From Paraescarpia echinospica (lineage: Eukaryota > Annelida > Polychaeta > Sabellida > Siboglinidae): a stretch of 64,000 bases of DNA. The position numbers and the translations under genes were made by a program. The notes below the pieces were generated by a model. That model saw only the letters and a list, made by a program, of their open reading frames with translations. It searched no databases and was not told the origin of the DNA. The stretch is from NCBI GenBank assembly GCA_020002185.1, contig CM034532.1:50948702-51012701 (forward strand), read 5' to 3'. Of the stretch, positions 32,940 through 44,469 are shown piece by piece; position 1 is the stretch's first letter; each line of letters opens with the position of its first letter.

Positions 32940-35900
32940 AACACTACGTCATGTACGAGATCATGGACTAAACATGGAATACTACACGGAAGAGGTAGGT
33001 TTTTAAAAGTCGCTTTAATGTGGTTAGCGCTGTGACTGTCTTTGATGCTAACGGAATAGTGTTCCACATCCGCGGGGCCGAAACTAAGAAAGAGCGGTCG
33101 CCGTATCTGCTGTTGGATGGCGGCACGCGCAGGTCGTTGTTGTTGGCAGAACGTAGCCCACGCGCTGGACGTCGAGCAAGTCGATGATGTACGACGGAGC
33201 AATGCCACGTTGTGCTGGGAACGAAAGTATTTTGTAAACGATACGCTGTTTCACCGGAAGCCAATGGAGCTTCTTTATCACCGAGGTTATGTGCTCTCGC
33301 CTGTTGCAGCGGACTACCAATCGAGCTGCTGAGTTCTGCTCTCTCTGCAGTTTAAAGATAAGAACATCTGGGATACCGAACAGCAAAGCATTCCCGTAGT
33401 CGAGTCTCGAAATCACCAGTGATTGTATTATTCGAGCCGCTGCTTTCTCCAATAGACATGCACGATCGTATGGCAGCAATATTACCCAGGTGGTAGTATG
33501 CGGTACCATCGACATTTCAACGTGGAACACAACGCAGATGTTGTTGGCACTCGGACTAGGAGTGATGTCACAGTCGCCGATCTTTATCATGGTGATGTTG
33601 TGTTTCTTCTTGTTGGTGCGTGATGCCAAGACGAGCGCGACTGTTTTGTCCTCATTGACTTTCAGTAGATTGGTGTTCATCCACGCGCGGACGTAGTAGT
33701 GCGCTCGTCTTGGCATCACGATTGTGATAGTTCAAGTTGTGTTGTTTGATGATACCGCCGATTGGGGACGTGTAGATGGTGAAAAGCAATGGCCCCCACT
33801 GCTGAGCCTTGGGGGACACCGAAAGCGATATTTGAATGGTCGGAAGCACCGTCTGGTATTATCATGGATTGTGTTCGATCGGTCAAGTATGAGCGGACCC
33901 ATTCTAGCGCGGAGCCAGTCACACCGATGCGTTTTTCTAGACGCGAGATCAGGATGTCGTGGTCGACGGTGTCGAATGCGGCAGACATATCAAGTAGTAC
34001 GAGTAGGACCCGTACCGCCGGTCTAATGCCTGAAGAATATGATTCTGTACAAGCACTAGAGCAGTTTCAGTTGAGTAGTACGGTCGATAGGCCGACTGGT
34101 TCCTAGTTGTTTCCAGTACTCGGCAACGTTCTATTAACTGACTAGTCTGTATATATTGTGGTTACAATGTTATGAGGTATCATTCAACTAGTCAGCCTTT
34201 TTCAGAACATTATCGCCAAGCCGACCTTTCTATGCTGGCACTGAGGGTGGTCATTGCCAGGGTGCTTGTCGTCCTCAGTGGTTCTTTTACGTCCCAACTG
34301 GAGACGGGACCGACATTAACGTGATCTCCGAGTCACGAGGGATACACAGTCCCCAATGTTGAGAGCCAGGTTTTTACACCAAATATACCATATCTGCCCG
34401 GGTATTGAATGTCAGGCGGATGTGCTAACCACTACACTATCGCGCGCCCCCTAGTCGGTCGAGTAGGTCGTTCGCAGTTGCGTGATCGAGTAGGCACCGT
34501 GCGACGTATCTCTCAAACAACGTGGAGACAAATGGGAGATTCGAGACGAGTCTATAATGTGTCAAGTTGTCAACATCTAGATTAGGTTTCTTTAATATAA
34601 GGGGGTGCATGACGTCAGCATGTTTAGGTAACGAAGGACGACAGCATGTATGGTGGATGCGTTAGTCAGTTGCGTCAAAATTGACGCCAATCCGTCCGAA
34701 ACGTCTTTAAGTAGCCATGTTAGTGGGTCGATCGAGCGCGCAAGATGCCGTTGGCGAATTGGTGATGAGACTGGGAATATCAGATATCGACTCTGTCGCG
34801 AACGTGTGTAATCGTGGTACACTGGATGTCTGGTGCTTCTCGACATCTAGGCTAGGTGTGGCGGCGGGGTAGTCACCTAGCGTCCCACGAATCGTCGACA
34901 TTTTCTGAGAAGAAAGTGACGAAACGTGTTGCGAGTTCTTGCGTGTTGTCGTTTTGTGGTAAGTGAGCGGATTTCCGTCGCTGCAGGAACCCGTTCATCA
35001 AGCGGTACAGTCGTCTTGAATTGCCACCGCAATGATCAAGTTCGAATGTAAAGTAGACCCACTTTGCGGTGTTGATTAGTTTCTTGACGTATGCGCATTG
35101 TGTCTTGTATATCTCGCGATGTACAGTAAGAGATGTGCATCGCCATTTTCGTTCGAGTTGTCGTCGTGTTCTCTTGACGTCGGCCAGCTTCTCGTTGTAC
35201 TAAGGCACCAGTGGGCGGACAGCTGCACGACATGACAGTAAGGGTGCGTGTTTCTGGACGAGGTCGGACAACACGGTGTTGTATACACTGAGAAGTTCAT
35301 CTGCATCGCTGGCAAAGGGCATTGCGACCGATGTCGACGCTGCAATGTCGTCGCGAAACGCCGGCTTGTTGATGCTCGAATATTTCCGATACATTATTTG
35401 TTTCCTATGAACACATGGCTTTAAGATGTCAATAACGCATTCGATCCAAAAACGGTCAGAGAAAAGCGACGAAGTGTTCGTGGAAACAATTCAGTGGTTC
35501 ACCGCCCGTATGAGGATCAGGTCGATAGTGTGGCCATCGGTGTGTGTAAGCTCACGAACATGTTGGATTATGTTAACGGCGACAATTACCTCGATGACAC
35601 TGCAGTCGGATGGTCTGTCCCAGTGTATATTGAAGTCTCGGATATTCGCGAAACGGCACGACATCATGGCATAATCTTCAACGAAGGATGCAAACTCGGC
35701 AAGAAAGTCGGCATGAGAGAGTTTGTTTTTGTTTGACCAAGGTGGGCGATATTTAATGATGAGCTTGGTGAAGCTAGCGGGCGACATGACATCAATGTCC
35801 ATAGATTCGAATAATTGCATCGGCTGTTTGTTGTTGTTGACGGTAACTTTAAAGATCGATCTGTATAAGAAGCCACCCTCTCGCCAGTTTTTTTCTGGGC

Positions 35901-36300
35901 GCATGCACGAAGTTGTAGCCGATCGGTGATACATCTTTCACTGATTTCATGGCCTTATCTCCCGGGCTGAGCCAGGTCTCGGTAACTGCCACGAGATCAA
36001 AGTTGGCGTCAATGACGTGGTCAATAAAAACGTATGTTTTATTGCGAATGGAACAGGCGTTGACGAGGCCCAATATAACGAGTGATCTGGCGTTGCGTCG
36101 AGCATTTCGCAGAGCCCCATTGACCGATGGAGTATTGTGTGGAGTGGGCGAGTCCCATTGTGCTATGCCTATGTGTCTTAAATTGTTGTCACAATGGCGT
36201 GTGCATGGCCGGCCGTGGTATGGTCGATGTCCAACCACAAGTTCAATAGATCGTTGTTTCCAAGCGCCGCCTCGGCAGCCGCGTCTCGTAGGCAACCGGG
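32940..36300 (-). mobile_element. Antisense L2/CR1-like LINE, ORF2 pseudogene
   Basis: Minus reading: endonuclease blocks at about 36295-35500 (NACSIRNKTYVFIDHVIDAN, DLVAVTETWLSPGD, LIIKYRPPWSN, then DFNIHWD), RT block 'QSAYRPYYSTETALV' near 34070, SAAFDTVDHDILISRLEKRI (block A, 33985) and FGVPQGSAVG (block B, 33830). Then follow VNEDKTVALVLASR and LDYGNALLFGIPDVLI, and the C-terminus FLVSAPRMWNTIPLASKT with LLKTYLFRVVF ending near 32970. The YADD segment is lost around 33700, where a short duplication (GCGCGACT/GTGCGCTCGTCTTGGCATCACG) is visible. Frames change many times. A SINE sits inside at 34148-34450. Confidence 0.85.
34148..34450 (-). mobile_element. tRNA-derived SINE inserted in the LINE
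   Basis: The 303-bp insert is flanked by the direct repeat CTAGTC (34142-34147 and 34451-34456), and the LINE reading continues on both sides. On minus its head reads GGGGCGCGCGATAGTGTAGT then GGTTAGCACATCCGCCTGAC, a tRNA A-box region (TAGTGTAGTGGTTAGCA); a degenerate B box (ATTCAATACCC) lies ~30 bp on. It differs in sequence from the SINE at 1785-2080. Confidence 0.75.
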
Positions 36301-36827
36301 CGGCAATGCCGTGATTGACTAGTGTCCTCTAAGCATTGGCGTTCACGCGTGAAGCACAGGAATGGCGAAGCAATTGACTGGCAGTGTACCTGATCATGCT
36401 GTGTTCTACTGCTGCTGTTGTGTCACGTGGTCATGCTTGGTCGGCACATTGTTCTAGCTGCAACGGTCACGGCTGACTGAATCAGTATATCCACGTAAGC
36501 ATTCCCCTGCGAAATAATGACCTCTTTTTGTCTCAGATAGAGCGCGAGCGATGTGTGCGTCATTACTTCGTTAATACTAAAGTTGCATTATCCCTAAAAC
36601 CCGTTGGCCTTTACGCCCTCCGACGACTAATTGTATAATTGTCGTTTCGGTTGTTATCCGCAGTTGGCGTTATTGTTTGTTTACGTTGGTACTGAAACAC
36701 GTGTTTACGTACGGTTTTGAAGTTCTAAACGTGCGATAAACGTGACGTAACGCGTTGTAGTTATTACTTAAGACAAAGACAAACGAGGTAAGATTCGCGT
36801 TTCTTCCTGAACACTTGACGTATTAAG
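36301..36827. promoter_or_regulatory. Upstream region of the TASOR-like gene
   Basis: Between the LINE end and the ATG at 36828 there is no other gene. The ~250 bp before the ATG are relatively CG-dinucleotide-rich (several ACGT/CGTGACG words). A donor-like GAG|GTAAGA at 36786 could mark a 5' UTR intron. No TATA box was identified. Promoter role inferred from position. Confidence 0.35.
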
Positions 36828-39800
36828 ATGACATCAGGAAGAGGTGGACTACCTAAAATACAAAAGAAGAGAAACGGTAAGCAGCCCAATTGCAATGGCC
36901 AATAATAGCAATATAATTATTATGCTAAATGCATTGTTCCTCAAATTCCCCAAAACGACGGCGACGGTGTTGTTTTCCTAATAAATTTGCCACAGTAACC
37001 GCTTATGAAAAATACAATAAAAATCCTGTTACGGAGATCCTTCGATCGTTTGCGATGACGACATACGTGATTATTTACCATGTCCACGCCGTGAACAGTC
37101 TGCTGTGAAATAATTGTCATTGTTTTACCTGATTTGAAGAAAACATAAGTGTTAACCGTCTTAGTGCCTAGTCCTGGGCAAGGCCCTTCGCCTAAACTAT
37201 TGCCGTTGGGAAGTTAGCATAGGCAAGAATCCAGCAAGCTTGGAAAGCAACACATTTGAATTAACTTGACAAGCTAAACAAATACATAAACGCAACATGA
37301 AGGTGTTGTGCAACGCAAACGGAATACACACGTAAAACGGTTAGCGCGATTGAGTTTTTAAATGTTAAGTTATAATATAAATAGGCGACCAAAGCGGCCT
37401 CAAAAATCCGATACAAATTCGATCGCAGCTATGTATTAACATAGCTCGTTTTGGAGTATAGCTTTCCAAGCAAGCTGGATCGTCGACTATTCTGCGGTCG
37501 TTTCCCTATGGCTGCAGTATGCCTACTTAATTACTGCCCTACTATTTTAGGATATCATAACAAGTTGGAATTAAGACATTAAAATAATATTATTTCTGCA
37601 TTAGTTGTAAACCATAAAAAACCCTTAAACCCAGCTGTAGCTGTTCCTCTTTTTTAAATGTGTCTACTGCTCATCAAAATGCATTTAATATGCCCGATAC
37701 ATTGCTCGCAGTTTGGATGTTGCGCCCACGAAACGTTCTAACTATACCCAAGACATAAACAAATCTACACAATTGTAGTCTCTTTTGGCAGTACAGCGTA
37801 GGCAGGCGGTGCTAACAGCAAATACTTTGATGTTCCACGCAATAAAAATTATTTATTCATTGAATTTCCTGCTAAAAATTACCACACCAGTCCCCACTCT
37901 GGCACTCCAGGGGTTCCACCGGTTTCGAATTCCCGTTTGACTACGGTCGGCCCTGTGTGCCTTAATTTCTCCAATCGCAGAGTTGAAAGTGCGGAAAACA
38001 TACTATTTCAACAGTGCCAAAGAATGTCACAAGTGGTTCCTGACTGTCAGACTGAACACTAGCCAAGTTCAACCTACGACTGCCACAGCTGAGGAGCATT
38101 AATAGTTCATGTTAAACAACGATGTTGTCCGCTTGGTGGGTAGTTTATCGTCGACTCGGCGCCCTCCAGACCTTGGACACTACGCCGTTGCCAACAAGGT
38201 TATTCTAGTGAACCACTGACATACTAGTCTTGATTGCGGTTGCTTGGTTGTGGTGTTGCGTGTATTCTGGATATCCACGTTTAGGACAATGCGTAGATGG
38301 TTTTTGGGTGTATGACGTTGCAAGGTGGTAGACTGACGGCTTCCGTCTCTCGTAGAATTGTTGGTCACGGCCAACGACCACGAGCGGCATGAACTGATTC
38401 AACTGGTCACTCGGTCCTACTTACCGGTGCACACCAGTGACATGTGGCACGTCGTCGATGTTCACCTCGTCCACAACGACTCGCTTGCCGAACAGTTCAG
38501 GTAACGACAGCCGGGCAGTGTGCTGTCGCGCGTGTGTGTATGTGCGTGTTTGTGTGTGTATTTTTGTGTGCATGTGCGTGTTTGTGTGTATATTTTTGTG
38601 TGCATGTTTATTTGTGTGTGTGTGCGTGCGTGTTTGTGCGTTTGTGTGCGTGTGCGCGTGCCTGTTTGTGTGCGTGTACGCGCGCGTGCGTGTGCGCATG
38701 CATTTTATGTGTATGTATGTGCGTGTTTGTGTGTGTGTGCGTGTGCGCTTGCATGTGTGTGTGTGTGCGTGCATGTTTGTATGTGTGCGTGTTTGTGTGT
38801 GTGCGTGTGCGCGTGCATGTTTGTGTGTGTGTATGTGCGTGCGTGTGTGCGTGCATGTGCGTGTGTGTGTGCACTTGAGCCTGTGCGTGTGTGAACACAC
38901 GTTCTATGATGCCGCCAAAAATGAGTTAAAAAGTCCGGAAGGTCGGCATCGCTATGGAGTGAATCAAAAACGGCACCAATTTGCCAAGTATGCATACCAG
39001 CAAATGTTGTAATGGTCATGTGTATAAATCGCACGATCATCTCTGCTTTCGGTGTGCAAGAAGAATCCCCATTCTGTGTTGTTAAATCATTGACCGCGGT
39101 GCTGATTTGGTGATTCCTACATTTTATTCAATCAAGTTAAGCCTAATGTGTTCTCACTGATCAATTATTGATGTTATGTGTCTATTTATTTTATTCATTT
39201 CGTATCATTTATCACAAGTAGAACCTAGGCCGTAGGCTTATAACTGTATAAAAGGGTTGCTAACCACTCAGGCATTCAGCCTATGCTTGCCGTGATGCTG
39301 ACTTTACGCCTGTAACTGCAGACAACGGAAGTGTGCAATACGACAAGAGATGGGACAGCGGACACGCCGAGGACCACGCGACCGGCTGGAGTGCTACACC
39401 TTCACCGTCCCCGTAGACTTGGACAAGGCGTGCCTAGATGGCGTGTCGGTTCAACCAACGGCCTACAATTTGCTTGGCAATAGTCTGATGGGCGTCTACC
39501 TCTTCCGTCATGCTGACCTCTGTTTAGAAGCCTCCCGTTTTAAAAGCACACGCCGTACCAAAGACCTAGATATAGTAACACTACTCGTATGTAAGGTAAG
39601 CGCTAGACGTCAGACAGTATTAAGTTCCGTTTCAAACTGACGCATAGGCTACGTGAAGGTTGGGAGCTATGAGCCACTTTTCACGTTGTCAAAGATAAAC
39701 CAAAATATAAAACAGTTTTTAATATTAACATTGCACTGCCACATAAATATGAAAAGAGCGTCGTGAAGTTTGTGAGGCTGGAATATGTCAGTTTCCAAAT

Positions 39801-42800
39801 ATATGCAAATCAGTGGACGCATATGCAGTGTCTCAACCACAGTCCAGACAAACTTAGGTTTGACTTGGAACAAATGGCAACATATTTTAGCACAGTAGTT
39901 TTCTATCAGGTATCCAGAACACCACACTAAAAGTCCTAAGTAATCCCATGCGTGTAGTTTTTTTTAAACAATATCTGGTACAATTGTACTTTTTTCAATT
40001 AATTTACTTTTACGTTTATATGTATATTCTAGGCCTATATGGCTGGTTCATTGAGTGTTTTCTACAATCGCCTAAACGTTGTCGTGGTCGCCAGTGACGA
40101 ACTAAATCGCGTTCTGTGTCGTTGTGAAGGTGGTGCTGGGAAAGGTGAAGACGGTTCCTCTCAATGATGGCGGACTACCACTCGAACCGACTCCCAACTG
40201 TCACAGTCACGTGCTTTACGAGGTAGCTCGACCGACAGATGTCGCCGCTGAAGCACAGCGTCGGTCGCAGGTCTGTGGCAATGTCCCGAAGGTTGGCGTC
40301 TCATCATAACCCTCATATTGCTGTTTTTATTACGACACCAAGCCGTCCATCGAGAACTGCCCATTGGTCGGAAGCTTGGGCTGTCGCAGGGTATTTATAA
40401 TGTGACGTTTGTTTTGTCTCATAGTGCCCAAGATGATTGGCCCCCTTCAAAACACTATAATGGCTTGATAGTAAACAAAATGAAGCTTTATAAGCAAATC
40501 ATTCTTTTTCAAAATTACAATATCGTAGACCAAGGGCGAACGTTCGTTTGGCTGACCAGTTGGTGTCTGTCCGCAGGTCTACATCTACGAGTACGACGAT
40601 CACGGCGATCCGTCACCACGACCGAGACAGTGTCTACCATACGCCACGATGTCGTTTCGGCGTTCCCCAGTTTTAAGTATGGCTATATGTCAAATGACGT
40701 ACGGCGAGCTACGGTCGTCATCGAGGAAGGTCATTTCTGTTAGAGCCACGGTCAAGAGCAACACATCTTCTTGCCAGAGCGACCGTAGGCGTAAGCAGTG
40801 TCCGGCAGCTGACGCTAAGACACGCACCTGCAAGCGACATGGTAGGTCGGCCTTTGCGAACGCCACCTCACCCGGAACTGAAACTCCCGTACAACCGGGC
40901 TCCTGCGCACACGACACCGACGAAACACAGCGCTCCGAAATACCACAATATTCTGAAGTAGCACAGCGCACCAGTGTACCGCATGACTTCGAAGTAACAC
41001 AGTGTTCCGGTATACCACAGGACTCCGAAGTAATACAGTGCTTTGGCATGCCACACGACTCTGACGTAACAGAGCGCTCCGGTATACCACATGACTCCGA
41101 CGTAACACAGCGCTCCGGTGTACCACATGATTCTGAAGTAACACAGCGTTCCGGTATACCACAGGACACGGAAGTAATACAGTGCTCCGGTATGCCACAT
41201 GACTCTGACATAATACAACGCACCAGTGACCAACATGACTCCGATGTAACACAGTGTTCCGACTTAACACATGACTCTGAAGTAATGCAGAGCTCCGATG
41301 TAGCACATGATTCCAAAGTAACACAGTGTTCCGACTTAACACATGACTCTGAAGTAACGCAGAGTTCCGATGTAGCACATGACTCCGAACTAACACAGCG
41401 GTCCGGTTTATCACATGACGCCGAAGTAATACAGCGGTCCGATATACAAAATGACTCCGACGTAAGACAACAATCTGACATACGACAGGACTCTGGTGCA
41501 TCCGAGCACGTGAGCATGCCAGATGACGTTATACAGCACTCGGGCACAACACGGGACTCCGACGTCGAGAAGCATTCCGGGGTAGCACAACGCTCCCACA
41601 AACAGCATGACTCCGGCGTAACACAGGGCTACGGCACGACACGATGCTCTGACGACGCACAACACACCGATGTACCAGAGTGCACAGAAGTGACACAATG
41701 TTCCAGCATATTGAGAGAGTCCTGCCTTCTAAAGAGCTCCAGCAACCTAAGTAATTCCGTCATTTCCAATGACACAGACGTGTCACAGGCTGTCAGTGTA
41801 CTAAACGACTGTATCACACCAAGAGTACATCAAGGTTCGGCAGTTACACGCGGTTCCAGCCTAACCAAAGATTCCGACGATCCACACGTCTCTGGGATAC
41901 AAGAAGGTTCCATAACACACCACCGCTCTGTTACAGCCCGTGAACCCAGCGTACAGCAGGCCTTTGACGTATCCCAACGCTCTGGTGTACCAGAGGGTTT
42001 TGTCGTTCCCCATGGCTCTACAACCATATCATGTAGCTGTGGCAGCCAGCAGGGACACAGTGCACCCAACATACGATATGACTCCAGCAAAAGCATACAA
42101 CAAGGCTGTGATGTAGCAAAAGTCCCCGGAGAATCACATATGCACGGCACTGAAGTTGGGCAGAATACTAGCGTCGCCGCGTTAACCGGATATTTGACAC
42201 AGCGACTAGTACTCAACGATGTCGACGAAACTAATATTACTATTATAGACAATAAACGAAGTATATCGCGTTGTCATAGAAAGAACGCCCGTGGACTGGC
42301 AACAGTAGATACTGCATTTTTTAAATCTGACCTACCGTTGCCAACGGCTGTCGAGAGAGTGGCGTCTGTTACGAGTGCGGATAATGCTGAATTCCCTCAC
42401 CGCAGCTTTCAACCAACGCAAGTAAGTAGACGGTCGACAGTTGTATATGGTCCCCCCGGTGCCGACGTGTCCCCAGCATCGTGCGGTACACCGGGACACG
42501 CACGAGGATGCCCGCTGACCGACTCGGCGCGCGTGTTCACGGTACGTATCCCTCAGCTGCAATCGTCTCCCGTCGATGGAGACGTGGCGATGGACACCAG
42601 ACCGGACCCCCTCGCGTGGATCACCAAGCACATCACACCCAGACCGTCCCTCGACCAACACTTCTCGAATATATGTACCGCACAACACTGCGACGCGAGG
42701 GAAAATTTTTCCATGTCTCCGTCACCAAATATAACAGAGATGGCAAGAGTGACGTCTCCTGTAAGGACGGAAGCATCTGGAATAATGAAGCACACAGGGA

Positions 42801-44119
42801 CTAATGCAGGGACAGGTGATCGTAATGGGCACATGTGTGTATCGTCATTACAAATGGCAACTATGCCACCAGCGGTCGCAGCGGCGTCACGATCCCGCAG
42901 TGTTGCGGTAGCATCTGGGACAACAGCGGCTTCGCCAGTTTATGCAAACACAGCCAAGACAGCATTTAAAGGACACAGTGTAAGCCAACTAACACGTGAA
43001 ACAAACGAAGTTGTATCTAGTAAGACAAGTCCAGTGACATTTGTGTTAAATACAACGACAGCAGCAGCAACCAATACAACGGCAGTGGCAACCAAAACGA
43101 CAGCAGTGGCAACCAAAATGACGGCAGTGGCAACCAAAATGACGGCCGTACCAACCAAAACGACAGCAGTGGCAACCAAAACGACGAACGTTGCAACCAA
43201 AACAACAGCTGTGGCAACCAAAACGACAGCTGTGGCAACCAAAACGTCGGCAGTGGCAACCAAAACTACAGCTGTGGCAACCAAAACGACGGCAGTGACA
43301 TCCAGCACTTTCGCAAGAAGTACAACACGTGCAACACGTACGACAAACACGGATGACTGCTATCTACACGACATGCTCTCTCCCTGCAGCGGCAACCAAA
43401 GCGATGGCAGTGACATAGTGACATATCCAGCTAACGAGCACTTATCCACCCAAGTGATGCGGGTTGACAGAAGCCTCCCACCTGATCATCCAGTCATCGA
43501 AGATCGCCCGCAGAAACCCGCCACTCAGTCAACCAGCAACATATCTAGCAGCTCAGTTATGTCGGCTTTGCCGGCGTCGACCGAGCTGCTGACGCCAGCA
43601 GGATTTCGTCAGCTTGACCGCAATGTTTGTCGGGCATACGCCAAGTACATCCGCGCGTACACCTCTTGGCTGCAACAGCCGGTGCACGGTGAACGCTTGG
43701 CCTTGCTACTCGCCACGCTCAGAGTCGAGATCGAATACTACGTTGCGCTGTACAAAGCCGCTGCCGACATTGACCAAGCTGCCGATGTTGACATCCCCGT
43801 GCCCCTATCACTCAGCACGTGGCAAACCAACGAGCTCTCCGCTATCGATGCACATTTGAGGGCACTGCGTTCGGCGCCCATCGAGTCAGTCCGCGCCGTC
43901 GCGCTAACGACGCGTCTGCAGTCGTGTAGAGCTGAAGTCAGTGCAACGACACTTGTACCGGAGCTGCCGGCTTCGTGTCCCGGCAACAACCTCTACTGTC
44001 TGCTGAAGCTGCTGCGAGATGGATGCCGGCGACCGACCAAAGCGTCCTACCTAAAGAAGAAGATAGCCGCGTTACTTAATCTGGACGATAAGACTGACGA
44101 AGTGTCACGTGATGCATAA
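36828..44119 (+). CDS. TASOR/TEX15-family protein with DUF3715 domain
   Basis: Proposed join: 36828-36876, 38356-38500, 39322-39595, 40130-40270, 40577-44119 (1383 residues). All introns are GT-AG and all phases agree (1, 2, 0, 0). Exon 1: MTSGRGGLPKIQKKRN. Residues ~17-230 are the DUF3715 (TASOR pseudo-PARP) domain: ELIQLVTRSYLPV, VHLVHNDSLAEQFRQRK, NLLGNSLMGVYLFRHADLCL, VVLGKVKTVPLND, LEPTPNCHSHVLYE, VYIYEYDD and RPRQCLPYATMSF. The last exon adds ~1150 residues: 12-residue repeats (~318-581), Ser/Thr-rich linker, 7-residue repeats (~1031-1111) and a helical C-terminal domain (~1198-1383). Vertebrate TASOR scaffolds the HUSH silencing complex; TEX15 acts in germline transposon silencing. No SPOC or TEX15 repeat was recognised, so the subfamily is open. 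The upstream start is chosen because its donor joins in phase. Confidence 0.85.
36877..38355 (+). other. Intron 1 of the TASOR-like gene
   Basis: Starts GTAAGC and ends CTTCCGTCTCTCGTAG. It contains a possible alternative exon after CCAATCGCAG (37980): entered in the same phase it reads ELKVRKTYYFNSAKECHKWF and then LTVRLNTSQVQ before a stop at 38100. No good in-phase donor follows, so it would be a terminal alternative exon or chance. Otherwise nothing is seen. Confidence 0.6.
38521..38895. repeat. 375-bp TG-rich microsatellite in intron 2
   Basis: Degenerate (TGTGTGCG)n / (TGTGTGTT)n tract starting 20 bp after the exon 2 donor and filling nearly half of intron 2. It makes long artefactual open frames on both strands. 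Such tracts can affect splicing or form Z-DNA, but nothing here proves it. Confidence 0.9.
39660..39935. repeat. Dispersed repeat in intron 3, copy 2
   Basis: Shares GTTTGACTTGGAACAA and CCAGAACACCACACTAAAAG with the repeat at 31540-31690, in the same order and orientation, but lacks its hairpin. It lies within the intron between 39595 and 40130. Confidence 0.55.
40920..41710 (+). repeat. 36-bp/12-residue tandem repeat in the TASOR-like ORF
   Basis: About 16 regular units (to ~41500), then degenerate ones, of a 36-bp unit encoding TQRSGIPHDSDV with variants (TQCSDLTHDSEV, IQCSGMPHDSDI). The phase is kept throughout. Polar, with Asp-Ser-Asp/Glu acidic sites that resemble CK2 targets; probably disordered. 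The opposite strand is also open across most of it (41601-40690). Confidence 0.9.
43060..43300 (+). repeat. 21-bp/7-residue tandem repeat in the TASOR-like ORF
   Basis: Ten to eleven units of a 21-bp repeat encoding TTAVATK with small variants (MTAVATK, TTNVATK, TSAVATK). No frame-breaking unit. A Thr/Ala/Val/Lys-rich, likely disordered linker just before the C-terminal domain. Confidence 0.9.
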
Positions 44120-44469
44120 CTATGGATATGTGGGCCGATTTCGTATATGGTGGACTTTCGGTGTAATTTGGCTCAATGGTGTGACGTCTTGTGGCTGAAG
44201 AGACGACACGCTTGCCGAGAACAACACGTGAATCACTTCAAGCGTCCGTGCATTTAATACTTACTCTCATCTGTTTTACTACTTGTAATGTCATATTTCA
44301 TTAACTTTCCATTCGCTTGCAAGACTGCAACATATTCAACAGCCCCACCCCCTCTTCCGATGCCATGATCAGACACCGAGCGATGTCCTGCTGCTGAAGC
44401 TCCGGCTCAGCCCACCCAATATTCATTTTGTTTTGGCGCCAGTGGAGGTTTTGGCAAGCTTCAAGGGTG
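44120..44469. other. Downstream of the TASOR-like gene
   Basis: No AATAAA is visible in the first 350 bp after the stop, so the 3' end of the transcript is not located. No other feature is seen. Confidence 0.4.

Noticed and set aside
38421..39040. Several 100-190-codon ORFs rich in Cys/Val or Thr/His on both strands
   Set aside because: Translation of the TG-rich microsatellite in intron 2; the true exon ends at 38500 and the next starts at 39322.
40690..41601. 303-codon minus-strand ORF (and a 228-codon one in another frame) over the repeat array
   Set aside because: Antisense of the 36-bp repeat of the TASOR-like exon; openness is a by-product of unit composition. No splice sites or domain of its own.
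42940..43350. 136-codon minus ORF of Val/Ala/Leu repeats resembling membrane helices
   Set aside because: Antisense of the 21-bp repeat encoding TTAVATK.
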